A program made the position numbers and the translations under genes. 64,000 nt of DNA, taken from positions 1-64,000 of the forward strand of contig JAXDAY010000029.1 in the NCBI GenBank assembly GCA_034679345.1, written 5' to 3'. Origin of the DNA: JAXDAY01 sp034679345. Its GTDB lineage: Bacteria > Eisenbacteria > RBG-16-71-46 > CAIMUX01 > VGJL01. Below are positions 36,528 through 45,187 of the stretch, one piece after another. The notes below the pieces were generated by a model that saw only the letters and a list, made by a program, of their open reading frames with translations, searched no databases and was not told where the DNA came from. Each line of letters begins with the position of its first letter. Position 1 is the first letter of the stretch.

Positions 36528-37223
36528 ATGAAGAAGACCCAATACCCGCCGCTCCGGCGAGGCGGGGAACGCGGAGGCTCCGGGCCACGCGAGCGGATTC
36601 TGGAGGCGGGCGCGCGCGGCGCGAGCGACCTCGATCTTCTCTGCGCGATCCTGGGATCGGGTACGGCGAGCCGCCGCGTTGAGGAGATGGCCGCGCATCT
36701 GCTCGAGGATGGGGATGCGGGTGTGCTGGGCCATCGGAGCGCGGAGGAGCTGCTTCGCTCCCCTTCCTTCGGTCCGGCGCAGGCATGCCGCCTCCTTGCG
36801 TCGATCGAGCTCGGCCGCCGCATCTGGTGCCGTCCCGGTCCCGGCGAACGGCCGATCCGAGGCCCCGAGGACATTCAGGAGCGGTGTCGTCCCTATGGGA
36901 CCGCCCGCAGGGAGCACTTCCTGGCTCTCCACCTGAACACGCGCCACATCGTCGTACGCGAGGAGCTCGTCTCGGTCGGCAGCCTCTCGGCCTCGATCGT
37001 CCACCCTCGCGAGGTCTTTCGCGGCGCGATCACCGAAAGCGCCGCCTCGCTCATCCTGGTCCACAACCACCCCTCGGGCGATCCCACCCCGAGCGACGAC
37101 GATATCTCGATCACGCTGCGTCTTGCCGAGGTCGGGGAGCTGGTCGGCATCCCGATCGTGGACCACGTCGTTCTGGGCGATGGCCGGTTCTATTCGTTCC
37201 GATCCGCGAAACTGCTTCGTTGA
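36528..37223 (+). CDS. radC: RadC-family JAB/MPN-domain protein
   Basis: A 231-residue protein with an N-terminal helix-hairpin-helix region (about 20-95) and a C-terminal JAB1/MPN metallo-domain. The metal site HNHPSGDPTPSDDD is complete, with the upstream Glu in GSLSASIVHPREVF. RadC was once linked to repair, but its biochemical role is unsettled. A GGGGGAGG site precedes ATG 36528 but lies in a potential stem, see the hairpin entry. Confidence 0.92.
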   Translation: MKKTQYPPLRRGGERGGSGPRERILEAGARGASDLDLLCAILGSGTASRRVEEMAAHLLEDGDAGVLGHRSAEELLRSPSFGPAQACRLLASIELGRRIWCRPGPGERPIRGPEDIQERCRPYGTARREHFLALHLNTRHIVVREELVSVGSLSASIVHPREVFRGAITESAASLILVHNHPSGDPTPSDDDISITLRLAEVGELVGIPIVDHVVLGDGRFYSFRSAKLLR

Positions 37224-37326
37224 TATCGAAGAAGATCCTGTATCGCGAATTCTCCTCTCGACGCGGGGCGCGCGGACCGCCATGATCTCGCCGTGTCGGT
37301 CGCCTGAGGGGAAGCGGGGAGGTGGA

Positions 37327-37872
37327 GTGCATCGATCCTCACGATGGTTTTTCGCAGTCGTGCTGCTCCTGATCACCGCCTCCGATTCCCAATCCGTTCG
37401 TCACATCGTCTTCGGGCTCGAGCGCCGCGTGCGCCACCGAGTCGAGGTCGGAGGACTCGTCGTTCTCGAGAACGCGGTCATCCCTCCATCGGGGGATCTC
37501 GCCTTCGACGGTCCGGTCGTCTCGCCGACATCGATCACCGACTCCGGATGCGATCCCGGCGGCGTCGAGTCCCCGCCGACGGATCCCGGCCGTTCCGGGC
37601 TGCGTGTCGGGCCAAACCCCAGCTTCGGCAGGCTTCGACTCGGACTCACGGTTTCCAGTCCCGGGGTGGCGCGGTTCTCCCTGTTCGATCCGGCCAGCGG
37701 CCGCCGACTCTGCGCCTCGGCCCGCAGCCTCCACGTCGGCGAGAACGAGCTCTTCTGGATCCTGCCGGCCGATCTGCGGGCGGGACTCTATCTCCTGCGG
37801 CTCTCCGGCGTCGGGCCAGATCGAACGCGAAAGATCCTCCTCCTACGCCCGGACGGCGGCGACGGGCCGTAG
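37327..37872 (+). CDS. Small exported protein with FlgD/type-IX-secretion-like C-terminal domain
   Basis: A protein of about 181 residues with a signal peptide (RSSRWFFAVVLLLITASDSQS). A short middle section of unknown fold contains a CDPGG segment. The C-terminal 85 residues, from VGPNPSFGRLRLGLTV to DLRAGLYLLRLSG and RTRKILLLRP, match the FlgD-Ig-like / T9SS type A sorting domain pattern (PNP, hydrophobic strands, AGLYLLR, final R-K-hydrophobic). Such tails direct surface export in Bacteroidota and recur in relatives. GTG 37327 follows GGGGAGGTGG; ATG 37282 is an alternative. Substrate or function is unknown. Confidence 0.6.
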   Translation: MHRSSRWFFAVVLLLITASDSQSVRHIVFGLERRVRHRVEVGGLVVLENAVIPPSGDLAFDGPVVSPTSITDSGCDPGGVESPPTDPGRSGLRVGPNPSFGRLRLGLTVSSPGVARFSLFDPASGRRLCASARSLHVGENELFWILPADLRAGLYLLRLSGVGPDRTRKILLLRPDGGDGP

Positions 37873-37876
37873 ATCG

Positions 37877-37906
37877 TCGACAGGGCGCCGGACGATGTCC
37901 TAGACT
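37877..37906 (+). promoter_or_regulatory. Probable leaderless promoter for the heptose kinase gene
   Basis: TCGACA (37877-37882), 18-base spacer, TAGACT (37901-37906). The ATG at 37913 is six bases after the -10 and there is no ribosome binding site, so transcription should start at the AUG itself. Confidence 0.5.
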
Positions 37907-37912
37907 GCCGCC

Positions 37913-38905
37913 ATGCTCGAACTCCAGCAGGCCGATCGGATCCTCGAGAAGATGCGCGGCGTTCCCGTTCTCGTGCTGGGCGACATCATGCTGGACCGCT
38001 ATCTCTGGGGAGATACGACGCGGATCTCCCCCGAGTCGCCGGTTCCCGTCGTCGACATGCGCGGGGAGACCACGCGGCTCGGGGGCGCGGCGAACGTGGC
38101 GCGCAACATCCGGGTCCTGGGCGGGCGCCCCATGCTGGTGGGCGTCGTGGGAGACGATCCGTTCGGTCAAGAGCTTCGGCGCGAGATCGCCGCCCATGGG
38201 ATCGCGGCGGACCGGATCTTCACCGACTCCTCGCGGCGTACGACGACGAAGACGCGCGTCGTGGCGCGCCACCAGCAGGTGGTCCGGATCGACTCGGAGG
38301 ACGCCCGCGAGATCGAGGGGATCGTCCTTTCCCAGGTGCTGCATGCGGCCCGTGCCGCCTTGCGCGACGCCGATGCCGTGGTGATCTCGGACTACGGCAA
38401 GGGGGTCATCGCCGCGGCCCTGCTGCCCGAGCTCCTATCCGAGGCGGCCGAACGCGGCACGCCGGTCTGTGTCGATCCCAAGGAGACCCACTTCTTCTCC
38501 TATCGCGGAGCGACGGTTCTGACACCCAATGTCGCCGAGGCAGGGGTCGCCTTCGGGCGGCGGATCGTCGACGCGCAGACGCTCCGCGAGGCAGGCCAGA
38601 GCCTCCGCGAACGTCTTGATGCGAGGAGCCTCCTGATCACCCAGGGGGAGGCGGGGATGACTCTCTTCGAGGCCGACGCGACGCCGATTCACTTTCCGGC
38701 CGTCTCCACCGAAGTCTTCGATGTGACCGGCGCGGGGGACACGGTGGTCTCGACCTTCGCGATGGCCGCCGCCGCAGGAGGGACGCTGCGCGAGGCGGCA
38801 CTCATCGCGAACCATGCCGCGGGAGTGGTTATCCGGGAGGTCGGGACCGCGGCCGCCACGCCCGAGGCGATCCGCGATTCCCTTCAGCGCCATGCCCTCG
38901 CCTGA
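37913..38905 (+). CDS. hldE1: D-glycero-beta-D-manno-heptose-7-phosphate kinase
   Basis: Phosphorylates heptose 7-phosphate at C1 on the way to ADP-heptose for LPS core. A 330-residue ribokinase-family (PfkB) enzyme with VLVLGDIMLDRYLWGDTTRI, RLGGAANVARNI, the substrate-lid region and the C-terminal anion-hole motif VTGAGDTVVSTFAMA carrying the catalytic Asp. It equals the N-terminal half of E. coli HldE. The adenylyltransferase half is the next gene, overlapping by 14 bases. Confidence 0.93.
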   Translation: MLELQQADRILEKMRGVPVLVLGDIMLDRYLWGDTTRISPESPVPVVDMRGETTRLGGAANVARNIRVLGGRPMLVGVVGDDPFGQELRREIAAHGIAADRIFTDSSRRTTTKTRVVARHQQVVRIDSEDAREIEGIVLSQVLHAARAALRDADAVVISDYGKGVIAAALLPELLSEAAERGTPVCVDPKETHFFSYRGATVLTPNVAEAGVAFGRRIVDAQTLREAGQSLRERLDARSLLITQGEAGMTLFEADATPIHFPAVSTEVFDVTGAGDTVVSTFAMAAAAGGTLREAALIANHAAGVVIREVGTAAATPEAIRDSLQRHALA

Positions 38906-39416
38906 ACGCGACCCGCTTGCGCCGGCCCCTCTCCTGGACCCTGGCGGACTCGAGCGATTCATCGCCGATCTACGCGGCGCCGGCCGGCGGCTGGTCTTCA
39001 CCAATGGCTGCTTTGACCTGATCCATCCGGGCCATGTCGTCTACCTCCGCGAGGCGCGCGCCTTCGGGGATCGGCTTCTGGTGGGGCTGAACAGCGACTC
39101 CAGTGTCCGGGCGCTCAAGGGCCCAGGGCGGCCGATCCTCGACGCGGCCGACCGGGCCGCGATCCTGGGGGCGCTGCGCTGGGTCGACGCGGTCGTGCTC
39201 TTCGAGGAAGCGACTCCGCTCGAGCTCATCCTGAGGGTACGGCCCGATGTCCTGGTCAAGGGAGGCGACTATACTCCCGACCGGATCGTCGGCGCGCGGG
39301 AAGTGCTCTCTTGGGGCGGGGCGGTGCGAGTCGTTCCATTCCTGCCCGGCCACTCCTCCTCCTCGATCGTCTCCCGACTTCGTAACCCAAAGGGAAACAA
39401 CACGCTTTCGGGTTGA
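38892..39416 (+). CDS. hldE2: D-glycero-beta-D-manno-heptose 1-phosphate adenylyltransferase
   Basis: Forms ADP-heptose from heptose 1-phosphate and ATP. A 174-residue nucleotidyltransferase with VFTNGCFDLIHPGHVVYL (HxGH motif), VGLNSDSSVRALKGPGRP and RPDVLVKGGDY. It equals the C-terminal half of HldE and is here a separate polypeptide. ATG 38892 lies within the kinase gene, so the two are translationally coupled. ADP-heptose supports an LPS core containing heptose. Confidence 0.93.
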   Translation: MPSPERDPLAPAPLLDPGGLERFIADLRGAGRRLVFTNGCFDLIHPGHVVYLREARAFGDRLLVGLNSDSSVRALKGPGRPILDAADRAAILGALRWVDAVVLFEEATPLELILRVRPDVLVKGGDYTPDRIVGAREVLSWGGAVRVVPFLPGHSSSSIVSRLRNPKGNNTLSG

Positions 39417-39441
39417 CAGTTGGGATCCGACCCCCTACCTT
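39413..39441 (+). promoter_or_regulatory. Near-consensus sigma-70-type promoter
   Basis: TTGACA (39413-39418), 17-base spacer, TACCTT (39436-39441), beginning inside the stop codon of the heptose adenylyltransferase gene. It reads into the COG2403 gene (ATG 39502), leaving a leader of about 55 bases. Confidence 0.7.
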
Positions 39442-39501
39442 ACGAGGGTGCTGCCCGGGGGTGGTGGGATAGGCCCGAGTCCCGTGGGCGGGGAGGTGAT
39501 C

Positions 39502-40833
39502 ATGGCAGCGGGACGACGCTGGAAGGTCGTCATTCTGGGCGCCGGCGGGCGCGATTTCCATAACTTCAACGTCCACTTCAGGAATCGCGAGGATGTCGAG
39601 GTCGTCGCCTTCACGGCGACGCAGATTCCCCACATCGACGAGCGGACATACCCGGCGGCTCTGGCCGGGGCGCTCTACCCCAAGGGGATTCCGATCGTGC
39701 CGGAGGCGCAGCTCCCGCAGCTCGTACGCGATTCCGCCATCGACGAGGTGATCTTCGCCTACAGCGACACCTCGAACCAGTATGTGATGGAGAAGGCCGC
39801 CTGGGCGATGTCGCTCGGGCCCGATTTCCGGATCATGGGCCCCAAGACGACGATGATCGAATCGAAGCGGCCCGTCATCGCCGTCGTCGCCGTCCGAACC
39901 GGCTCCGGCAAAAGCCAGACGACCCGGAAGGTCTGCCGGATCCTGAAGGAGCTGGGCAAGAAGGTCGTCGCCATCCGCCACCCGATGCCCTATGGCGATC
40001 TCGTCAAGCAGGGCGTGCAGCGCTTCGAGACGCTCGAAGACCTCAAGCGCCACAAGTGCACGATCGAGGAGATGGAGGAGTACGAACCCCACATCGTGAA
40101 CGGCACGATCCTCTACGCCGGCGTCGACTACGAGAAGATCCTGCGGGAAGCGGAGAAGGAAGCCGATGTCGTGGTCTGGGACGGCGGGAACAACGACATC
40201 TCCTTCTATCGCCCCGATCTGAACATCGTCGTCCTCGATCCTCTGCGGCCGGGCCACGAGAGCCTCTATCACCCGGGCATGACGAATCTCCTCTCGGCCG
40301 ACGCGGCCGTGATCAACAAGATCGATTCCGCCTCTCTCGAAGCGATCGAAGCGGTCCGTGCCGCCGTCCGCTCGGCGAATCCCAAGGCAGTCATCATCGA
40401 GGGGGCGAGCCCGATCCTCGTCGAGGACGGTAGCCAGATCCGGGGCCGACGCGTCCTCGTCATCGAGGACGGTCCGACTCTGACGCATGGCGGAATGCGC
40501 TTCGGCGCCGGCACCGTGGCGGCGCAGAAGTACGGCGCCGCGGAGATCGTCGATCCGCGCCCGTACCTTGTCGGCGAGATCCGTGAGACCTTCGGTCAAT
40601 ACCCAGGAATCGGCCCGCTCCTGCCCGCGATGGGCTACGGGGAGATGCAGGTCGCCGACCTGGAGGCGACGATCAACGCTACGCCGTGCGATCTGGTGGT
40701 CATCGGCACCCCGATCGACATCCGGCGCATCGTCTCGCTGAAGAAGCCGTCGGTGCGGGTGACCTACGAGCTGCAGGAGATCGGATCGCCGACGGTGAAG
40801 GACCTACTTGAGGAGTTCCTCCGGCGCCGCTAA
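39502..40833 (+). CDS. COG2403-type GTPase / cyclic 2,3-diphosphoglycerate synthetase-like protein
   Basis: A 443-residue P-loop protein. The N-terminal Rossmann-like part (KVVILGAGGRDFHNFNVHF) is followed by a P-loop VAVRTGSGKSQTTRKV, KKVVAIRHPMPYGDL, the Walker-B-like VVVWDGGNNDISF and an NKID motif in AAVINKIDSAS. These are the marks of the cyclic 2,3-diphosphoglycerate synthetase / predicted GTPase family, characterised in thermophilic archaea but of unproven role in bacteria. GGGGAGGTG precedes ATG 39502; a longer in-frame start at 39247 overlaps the upstream gene. It has its own strong promoter and precedes sucCD. Confidence 0.78.
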   Translation: MAAGRRWKVVILGAGGRDFHNFNVHFRNREDVEVVAFTATQIPHIDERTYPAALAGALYPKGIPIVPEAQLPQLVRDSAIDEVIFAYSDTSNQYVMEKAAWAMSLGPDFRIMGPKTTMIESKRPVIAVVAVRTGSGKSQTTRKVCRILKELGKKVVAIRHPMPYGDLVKQGVQRFETLEDLKRHKCTIEEMEEYEPHIVNGTILYAGVDYEKILREAEKEADVVVWDGGNNDISFYRPDLNIVVLDPLRPGHESLYHPGMTNLLSADAAVINKIDSASLEAIEAVRAAVRSANPKAVIIEGASPILVEDGSQIRGRRVLVIEDGPTLTHGGMRFGAGTVAAQKYGAAEIVDPRPYLVGEIRETFGQYPGIGPLLPAMGYGEMQVADLEATINATPCDLVVIGTPIDIRRIVSLKKPSVRVTYELQEIGSPTVKDLLEEFLRRR

Positions 40834-40865
40834 CGGCCGCGAGGATTTGGGAGGGGAGGTAGGGA

Positions 40866-41999
40866 GTGAACATCCACGAATATCAGGCGAAGGAGATCTT
40901 CAAGGGAGCCGGCATCCCGATCACCGAAGGGACCGTCGCGACGACTCCCGGGGAGGTCAGAGAGATCGCGCAGCGCTATGGCTGCAGAGTGGTCGTGAAG
41001 GCGCAGGTCCACGCGGGCGGGCGCGGGAAGGCCGGCGGGATCAAGCTGGCCGACGATCCCGCCGACGCCGAAGAGAAGGCGAAGTCGATCCTCGGCATGG
41101 AAATCAAGGGGCTGCCGGTCCGCAGGGTGCTGGTCACCCCGGCCGCGGAGATCCGCCACGAGTACTACCTCGGCGTCGTCGTCGACCGCGCCGCGGGCAA
41201 GCCGCTCGTCATGGTCTCCCGCGAAGGGGGGATCGACATCGAGGAGGTGGCGCGGACCAACCCAACGGCAATTATCAAAGAGCACTTCGATCCCGAGCCG
41301 GGCCTGCGCGGTTTCCAGGCGCGCAAGCTCGCCTACGCGATCGAGCCGGAGTCGGCGATCGCCAAGCAGATCGCCGACATCTTGATCAAGCTCGCGCGCA
41401 CATTCGTCTCGATCGATTCCTCGCTCGCCGAGATCAATCCGCTCATCCGCACGCCGGACGGAAAGGTCCTGGCGCTCGACGCCAAGATCAACCTCGACGA
41501 CAACGGTCTCATGCTGCACGGCGACCTCGAAGGCATGCGGGATCGTAGCGCCGAGACCCACAACGAGGCGGCCGCCCGCGAGATGGGACTCTCCTACATC
41601 AAGCTCGACGGCTCGATCGGCTGCGTCGTCAACGGCGCGGGTCTTGCCATGGCGACGATGGATCTCGTGAAGCACTTCGGCGGGGCGCCCGCCAACTTCC
41701 TCGACATCGGAGGATCGTCCAGCCCCGAGAAGGTGATCACGGCGATTCGGATCATCACCGAGGATCCGCACGTGAAAGTGATCCTTTTCAACATTTTCGG
41801 CGGAATCACTCGCTGCGACGACGTCGCCAACGGCCTGGTGCGGGCCATCGAGGCGACGAAGCTCAAGCTCCCGATCGTCGTCCGGCTCACCGGCACGAAC
41901 GAGGAGCAGGCGCGGGAGATCCTGAAATCGGTTCAGGGCGTCAGTCCGGCGGAGACGATGGACGAGGCGGTGAAGCGGGCGGTCGAGCTCGCCCGTTGA
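40866..41999 (+). CDS. sucC: Succinyl-CoA synthetase beta subunit
   Basis: With SucD interconverts succinyl-CoA and succinate with substrate-level nucleotide phosphorylation in the TCA cycle. The 377-residue product begins MNIHEYQAKEIFKGAGIPI, has the ATP-grasp motif VVVKAQVHAGGRGKAGGIKL, EINPLI and DAKINLDDNGL, and ends with the GGITRCDDVANGLV CoA-ligase segment. The start is GTG 40866 after GGGAGGGGAGG. sucD follows 18 bases downstream. Confidence 0.97.
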   Translation: MNIHEYQAKEIFKGAGIPITEGTVATTPGEVREIAQRYGCRVVVKAQVHAGGRGKAGGIKLADDPADAEEKAKSILGMEIKGLPVRRVLVTPAAEIRHEYYLGVVVDRAAGKPLVMVSREGGIDIEEVARTNPTAIIKEHFDPEPGLRGFQARKLAYAIEPESAIAKQIADILIKLARTFVSIDSSLAEINPLIRTPDGKVLALDAKINLDDNGLMLHGDLEGMRDRSAETHNEAAAREMGLSYIKLDGSIGCVVNGAGLAMATMDLVKHFGGAPANFLDIGGSSSPEKVITAIRIITEDPHVKVILFNIFGGITRCDDVANGLVRAIEATKLKLPIVVRLTGTNEEQAREILKSVQGVSPAETMDEAVKRAVELAR

Positions 42000-42017
42000 T
42001 GGGTTGAGGAGGGGACG

Positions 42018-42890
42018 ATGAGCATCCTGATCGACGAGAAATCGAGAGTCGTGGTCCAGGGGATCACGGGCCGAGACGGAGCATTCCACACGCGGGCGAT
42101 GAAGGCCTACGGCACGAAGGTCGTGGCCGGGGTGACCCCCGGCAAGGCCGGCGAACGCGTTGACGAGATCCCGGTCTTCCACACGGTCGCCGACGCGGTC
42201 CGCGAGACCGGAGCCGACACATCGGTGATCTATGTGCCGCCCTTCGCGGCGCCGGATGCGATCCTCGAGGCGGCCGACGCCGGCATCCGCTTGGTCGTGG
42301 CGATCACCGAAGGGATCCCGACGCTTCAGATGGTGACGGTCCTCCAGGTGCTGAATCGCAAGGGCGTCCGCCTGGTCGGACCCAACTGCCCCGGCCTGAT
42401 CTCGCCGGGCAAGTGCAAGGTCGGCATCATGCCGGGTGAGATCCACAAGCCGGGCCCCGTGGGGGTCGTCTCCCGCAGCGGGACTCTGACCTACGAGATG
42501 GTCTACCAGCTGAGCCGGATCGGGATTGGACAGACCACCTGCATCGGGATCGGCGGCGACCCCATCATCGGGACGAACTTCATCGATTGCTTGACCCTCT
42601 TCGAGGCCGATCCGGAGACGAAGGCGGTCGTGATGATCGGCGAGATCGGGGGCACCGCGGAGGAGGAGGCGGCGCGCTTCGTCACGACAAAGATGTCGAA
42701 GCCGGTCGTCGGATTCATCGCCGGGCAGACGGCGCCGCCGGGGAAGCGGATGGGGCACGCGGGCGCGATCATCTCCGGCGGAAGCGGGACCGCGGCCGAG
42801 AAGATGAAAGCGCTCGGCGAAGCCGGGATCCCGGTCGCCAAGATCCCGTCGGACGTCGGCCCGCTCATCCAGAAAGCGCTGGGCCGCTAG
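42018..42890 (+). CDS. sucD: Succinyl-CoA synthetase alpha subunit
   Basis: A 290-residue subunit carrying the CoA-binding Rossmann fold and the phosphorylated His. VVVQGITGRDGAFHTRAMKA binds CoA, VGPNCPGLISPGKCKVGIMP and SRSGTLTYEMVYQLS are present, and the phospho-His lies in GKRMGHAGAIISGGSGTA. Length is normal. It forms an operon with sucC; ndk follows after 41 bases. Confidence 0.97.
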   Translation: MSILIDEKSRVVVQGITGRDGAFHTRAMKAYGTKVVAGVTPGKAGERVDEIPVFHTVADAVRETGADTSVIYVPPFAAPDAILEAADAGIRLVVAITEGIPTLQMVTVLQVLNRKGVRLVGPNCPGLISPGKCKVGIMPGEIHKPGPVGVVSRSGTLTYEMVYQLSRIGIGQTTCIGIGGDPIIGTNFIDCLTLFEADPETKAVVMIGEIGGTAEEEAARFVTTKMSKPVVGFIAGQTAPPGKRMGHAGAIISGGSGTAAEKMKALGEAGIPVAKIPSDVGPLIQKALGR

Positions 42891-42931
42891 AGGCGGAGCC
42901 GCCCGGTTGTGACCGAAGAGGGAGAACATCG

Positions 42932-43345
42932 ATGCAGCAGACCTTGATGATGATCAAGCCCGATGCCGTCGCGCGCAACCTCGTGGGGGAGATCCTGCTT
43001 CGGATCGAGCGCTCCGGGCTCTCGATTCGGAGGCTTCGCATGGTGCATTTGACCGCGGCCGAGGCCCGGGAGTTCTACAAGGTGCACGAGGGAAAGCCGT
43101 TCCTCGACTCCCTGGTGCGGTTCATGTCGAGCGGCCCGATCGTTGTCTCGGTTCTCGAGGGGGAGGACGCGATCCGCAGGCTGGCGGAGATCGTCGGACC
43201 GACCGATCCCGCCAGAGCCCCCGAAGGGACGATTCGGAGGGATTTCGGGCTCGACATCGAGCGCAACTCGATCCATCGGTCGGACGCGCCCGAGACGGCG
43301 GCGGCTGAGATTGGTTTCTTCGGATTGGGGCTGTCGCTCCGCTAG
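42932..43345 (+). CDS. ndk: Nucleoside diphosphate kinase
   Basis: Balances nucleoside triphosphates by ping-pong transfer through a phospho-His. The 137-residue product has TLMMIKPDAVARNLVGEIL, the substrate region VRFMSSGPIVVSVLEGEDA and the active site NSIHRSDAPETA, in which the catalytic His is kept. Directly after sucCD, whose product is the nucleotide pool it draws on; sucCD-ndk neighbours are frequent. GAGGGAGAA precedes ATG 42932. Confidence 0.96.
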   Translation: MQQTLMMIKPDAVARNLVGEILLRIERSGLSIRRLRMVHLTAAEAREFYKVHEGKPFLDSLVRFMSSGPIVVSVLEGEDAIRRLAEIVGPTDPARAPEGTIRRDFGLDIERNSIHRSDAPETAAAEIGFFGLGLSLR

Positions 43346-43354
43346 AATGAGCCA

Positions 43355-43930
43355 ATGCACCGCCCGGCCGGCCCCTTCCAGGTCCTCCTGGCGACCCTCC
43401 TCGAGGGGGCCAACCACCTCCGCATCGAGGGTTCCGCCGAGGATGCGGGGATTGCCGCGTCGGAGGCGGAGCTGGAGGGGGGGATCGTCCTGGAGGGGAT
43501 CTTCATCCGGGCCGACCAGCATGTGGAGATCCAGGCTTCGGTTGCGGGGACGGTGCGCGTCTTCTGCGACCGGTGCCTCGTGCCTCTCGTGGCGCCGATC
43601 CAGGCCCCGCTCCGGCTCTTCTCCGAGAAGCGGGGGGAGCGGGATCGCCGCAGCGATGCGGAGAGCCGTGAAGAAGACGACGGGCTGTTGTACCATGACG
43701 GCCGGGTCCTGGAGCTCGCCGAAGAGGTCCGAGAAGCATTCCTCCTCGAGGTTCCTTGGCACACGGTGTGCCGGCCCGAATGCCTGGGGCTCTGTCCTCG
43801 GTGCGGAAAGAACTGGAACGACGGGGAGTGCTCATGCCCGCCCCACCGGGGGGCGAGCCCGTGGGATCGACTGCGGGGCCGATTGGAGGAGACGCCATCT
43901 TCCGACGCCGCCCGCGAGAAGGAGTCTTGA
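43355..43930 (+). CDS. yceD: YceD-family (DUF177) protein
   Basis: A 191-residue protein of the YceD/DUF177 family, linked in plants and bacteria to 23S rRNA accumulation. The family zinc-like residues are visible: CDRCL in the centre and the paired RPECLGLCPRCGKNWNDGEC near the C-terminus. It is immediately upstream of rpmF, the conserved partner in most bacteria. No exact molecular role is known. Confidence 0.9.
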   Translation: MHRPAGPFQVLLATLLEGANHLRIEGSAEDAGIAASEAELEGGIVLEGIFIRADQHVEIQASVAGTVRVFCDRCLVPLVAPIQAPLRLFSEKRGERDRRSDAESREEDDGLLYHDGRVLELAEEVREAFLLEVPWHTVCRPECLGLCPRCGKNWNDGECSCPPHRGASPWDRLRGRLEETPSSDAAREKES

Positions 43931-43933
43931 TCG

Positions 43934-44110
43934 ATGGCCCTGCCGAAGAGACGGCATTCGAAGACGCGTCGCGACAAGCGTCGCGCGAACTGGAAGGCGG
44001 CTCCGCCGACCATCAATAAGTGTCCCCATTGTGGGGCCGCTCGTCGGCCCCATCGGGTCTGCCCGAACAAGGAATGCGGCTACTACGGGAACGAGAAGAT
44101 CCTGGGCTAG
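43934..44110 (+). CDS. rpmF: 50S ribosomal protein L32
   Basis: A 58-residue gene starting at ATG 43934, three bases after the yceD stop. It begins MALPKRRHSKTRRDKRRANW, the L32 signature, and continues with NKCPHCGAARRPHRVCPNKE and CGYYGNEKIL. Four cysteines mark the zinc-binding form. yceD-rpmF-plsX order is classical. Confidence 0.97.
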   Translation: MALPKRRHSKTRRDKRRANWKAAPPTINKCPHCGAARRPHRVCPNKECGYYGNEKILG

Positions 44111-44134
44111 CGGAACGCGCCCGGTGGGATTGAC

Positions 44135-45187
44135 TTGAGCCTCGCGCCGGTTCCGCGGCCGGTCGTCGTCGGGGTCGACGCCATGGGCGGCGACTCCGCG
44201 CCGTCGATCGAGGTCCAGGGAGCGATCGACGCCGCACGAGATCTGGCCGGAAGCGTCCGGATCGTGCTCGTCGGAGACGAGGAGAAGATCCGCGAGAGGC
44301 TGGATCGAAAGCTCGCCGCCGAACTCGGGATCGTCGTCAGTCCCTCGACGGAGCAGATCTCGATGGCTGAGGCCGCTGCTCTGTCCTACAGGCGCAAGCA
44401 GAACTCCAGCATCGCCGTCGTCACCCGTCTCATGAGGGACGGGGAGATCGACGCGATCGTGAGCGCCGGCAACACCGGAGCGGTCGTCACGGCATGCACG
44501 CTCTCCCTCGGGCGGATTCCCGGAGTGCAGCGTGCCGCCATCGCCGTCCTCGTGCCGACTCCCGCGGGCCACACGATCCTCATGGACGTCGGCGCGACCT
44601 CCGACTGCAAGCCGATCCACCTCTACCAGTTCGCCGTGATGGGAATGGTCTACAACCGGGAGATCTATGGGGTCTCTTCTCCCCGCGTTGGACTGCTGAA
44701 CATCGGCGAGGAGGACTCCAAGGGCTCGGATCTGGCTGTTCAGGCCTACAAGCTGCTGAACGACGCGCGCCCCGGCATGAATTTCATCGGGAACGTGGAG
44801 GGCAGGGACATCCTCAAGGGGACGGCCGATGTCGTCGTCTGCGATGGATTCACCGGCAACGTCATCCTGAAGTTCGCCGAGAGCGTGGTGGGAATGGTCA
44901 TGCAGAGCGTCCGCGGACAGATGGAGCGGAACCTGAAGATCCGCCTCGGGGCGATGCTTCTCAAGCCGGTCTTCAAGCAGATCAAGACCCGCTTCAACTA
45001 CGAGGAGTATGGTGGGGCCCCGCTGCTGGGGATCAACGGGACTTGCGTCATCAGCCACGGGAGCTCTTCCGCTCTGGCGATCAGGAACGCGATCCGAGTG
45101 GCGGCCGAATCGGCTCGTAGCCAGGTCACCCACCGGATCAAAGAGGAACTGGATCGTGAACAAGCCGAACGACGGATTCTCGGTTAG
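44135..45187 (+). CDS. plsX: Phosphate acyltransferase PlsX
   Basis: Makes acyl-phosphate from acyl-ACP for phospholipid synthesis. The 350-residue product has VVGVDAMGGDSAPSIEVQGA, VSAGNTGAVVTACTL, GATSDCKPIHLYQFA and the closing GAPLLGINGTCVISHGSSSA. The start is TTG 44135 with GGTGGGA upstream. The 3' end overlaps fabH by 32 bases. Confidence 0.96.
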   Translation: MSLAPVPRPVVVGVDAMGGDSAPSIEVQGAIDAARDLAGSVRIVLVGDEEKIRERLDRKLAAELGIVVSPSTEQISMAEAAALSYRRKQNSSIAVVTRLMRDGEIDAIVSAGNTGAVVTACTLSLGRIPGVQRAAIAVLVPTPAGHTILMDVGATSDCKPIHLYQFAVMGMVYNREIYGVSSPRVGLLNIGEEDSKGSDLAVQAYKLLNDARPGMNFIGNVEGRDILKGTADVVVCDGFTGNVILKFAESVVGMVMQSVRGQMERNLKIRLGAMLLKPVFKQIKTRFNYEEYGGAPLLGINGTCVISHGSSSALAIRNAIRVAAESARSQVTHRIKEELDREQAERRILG

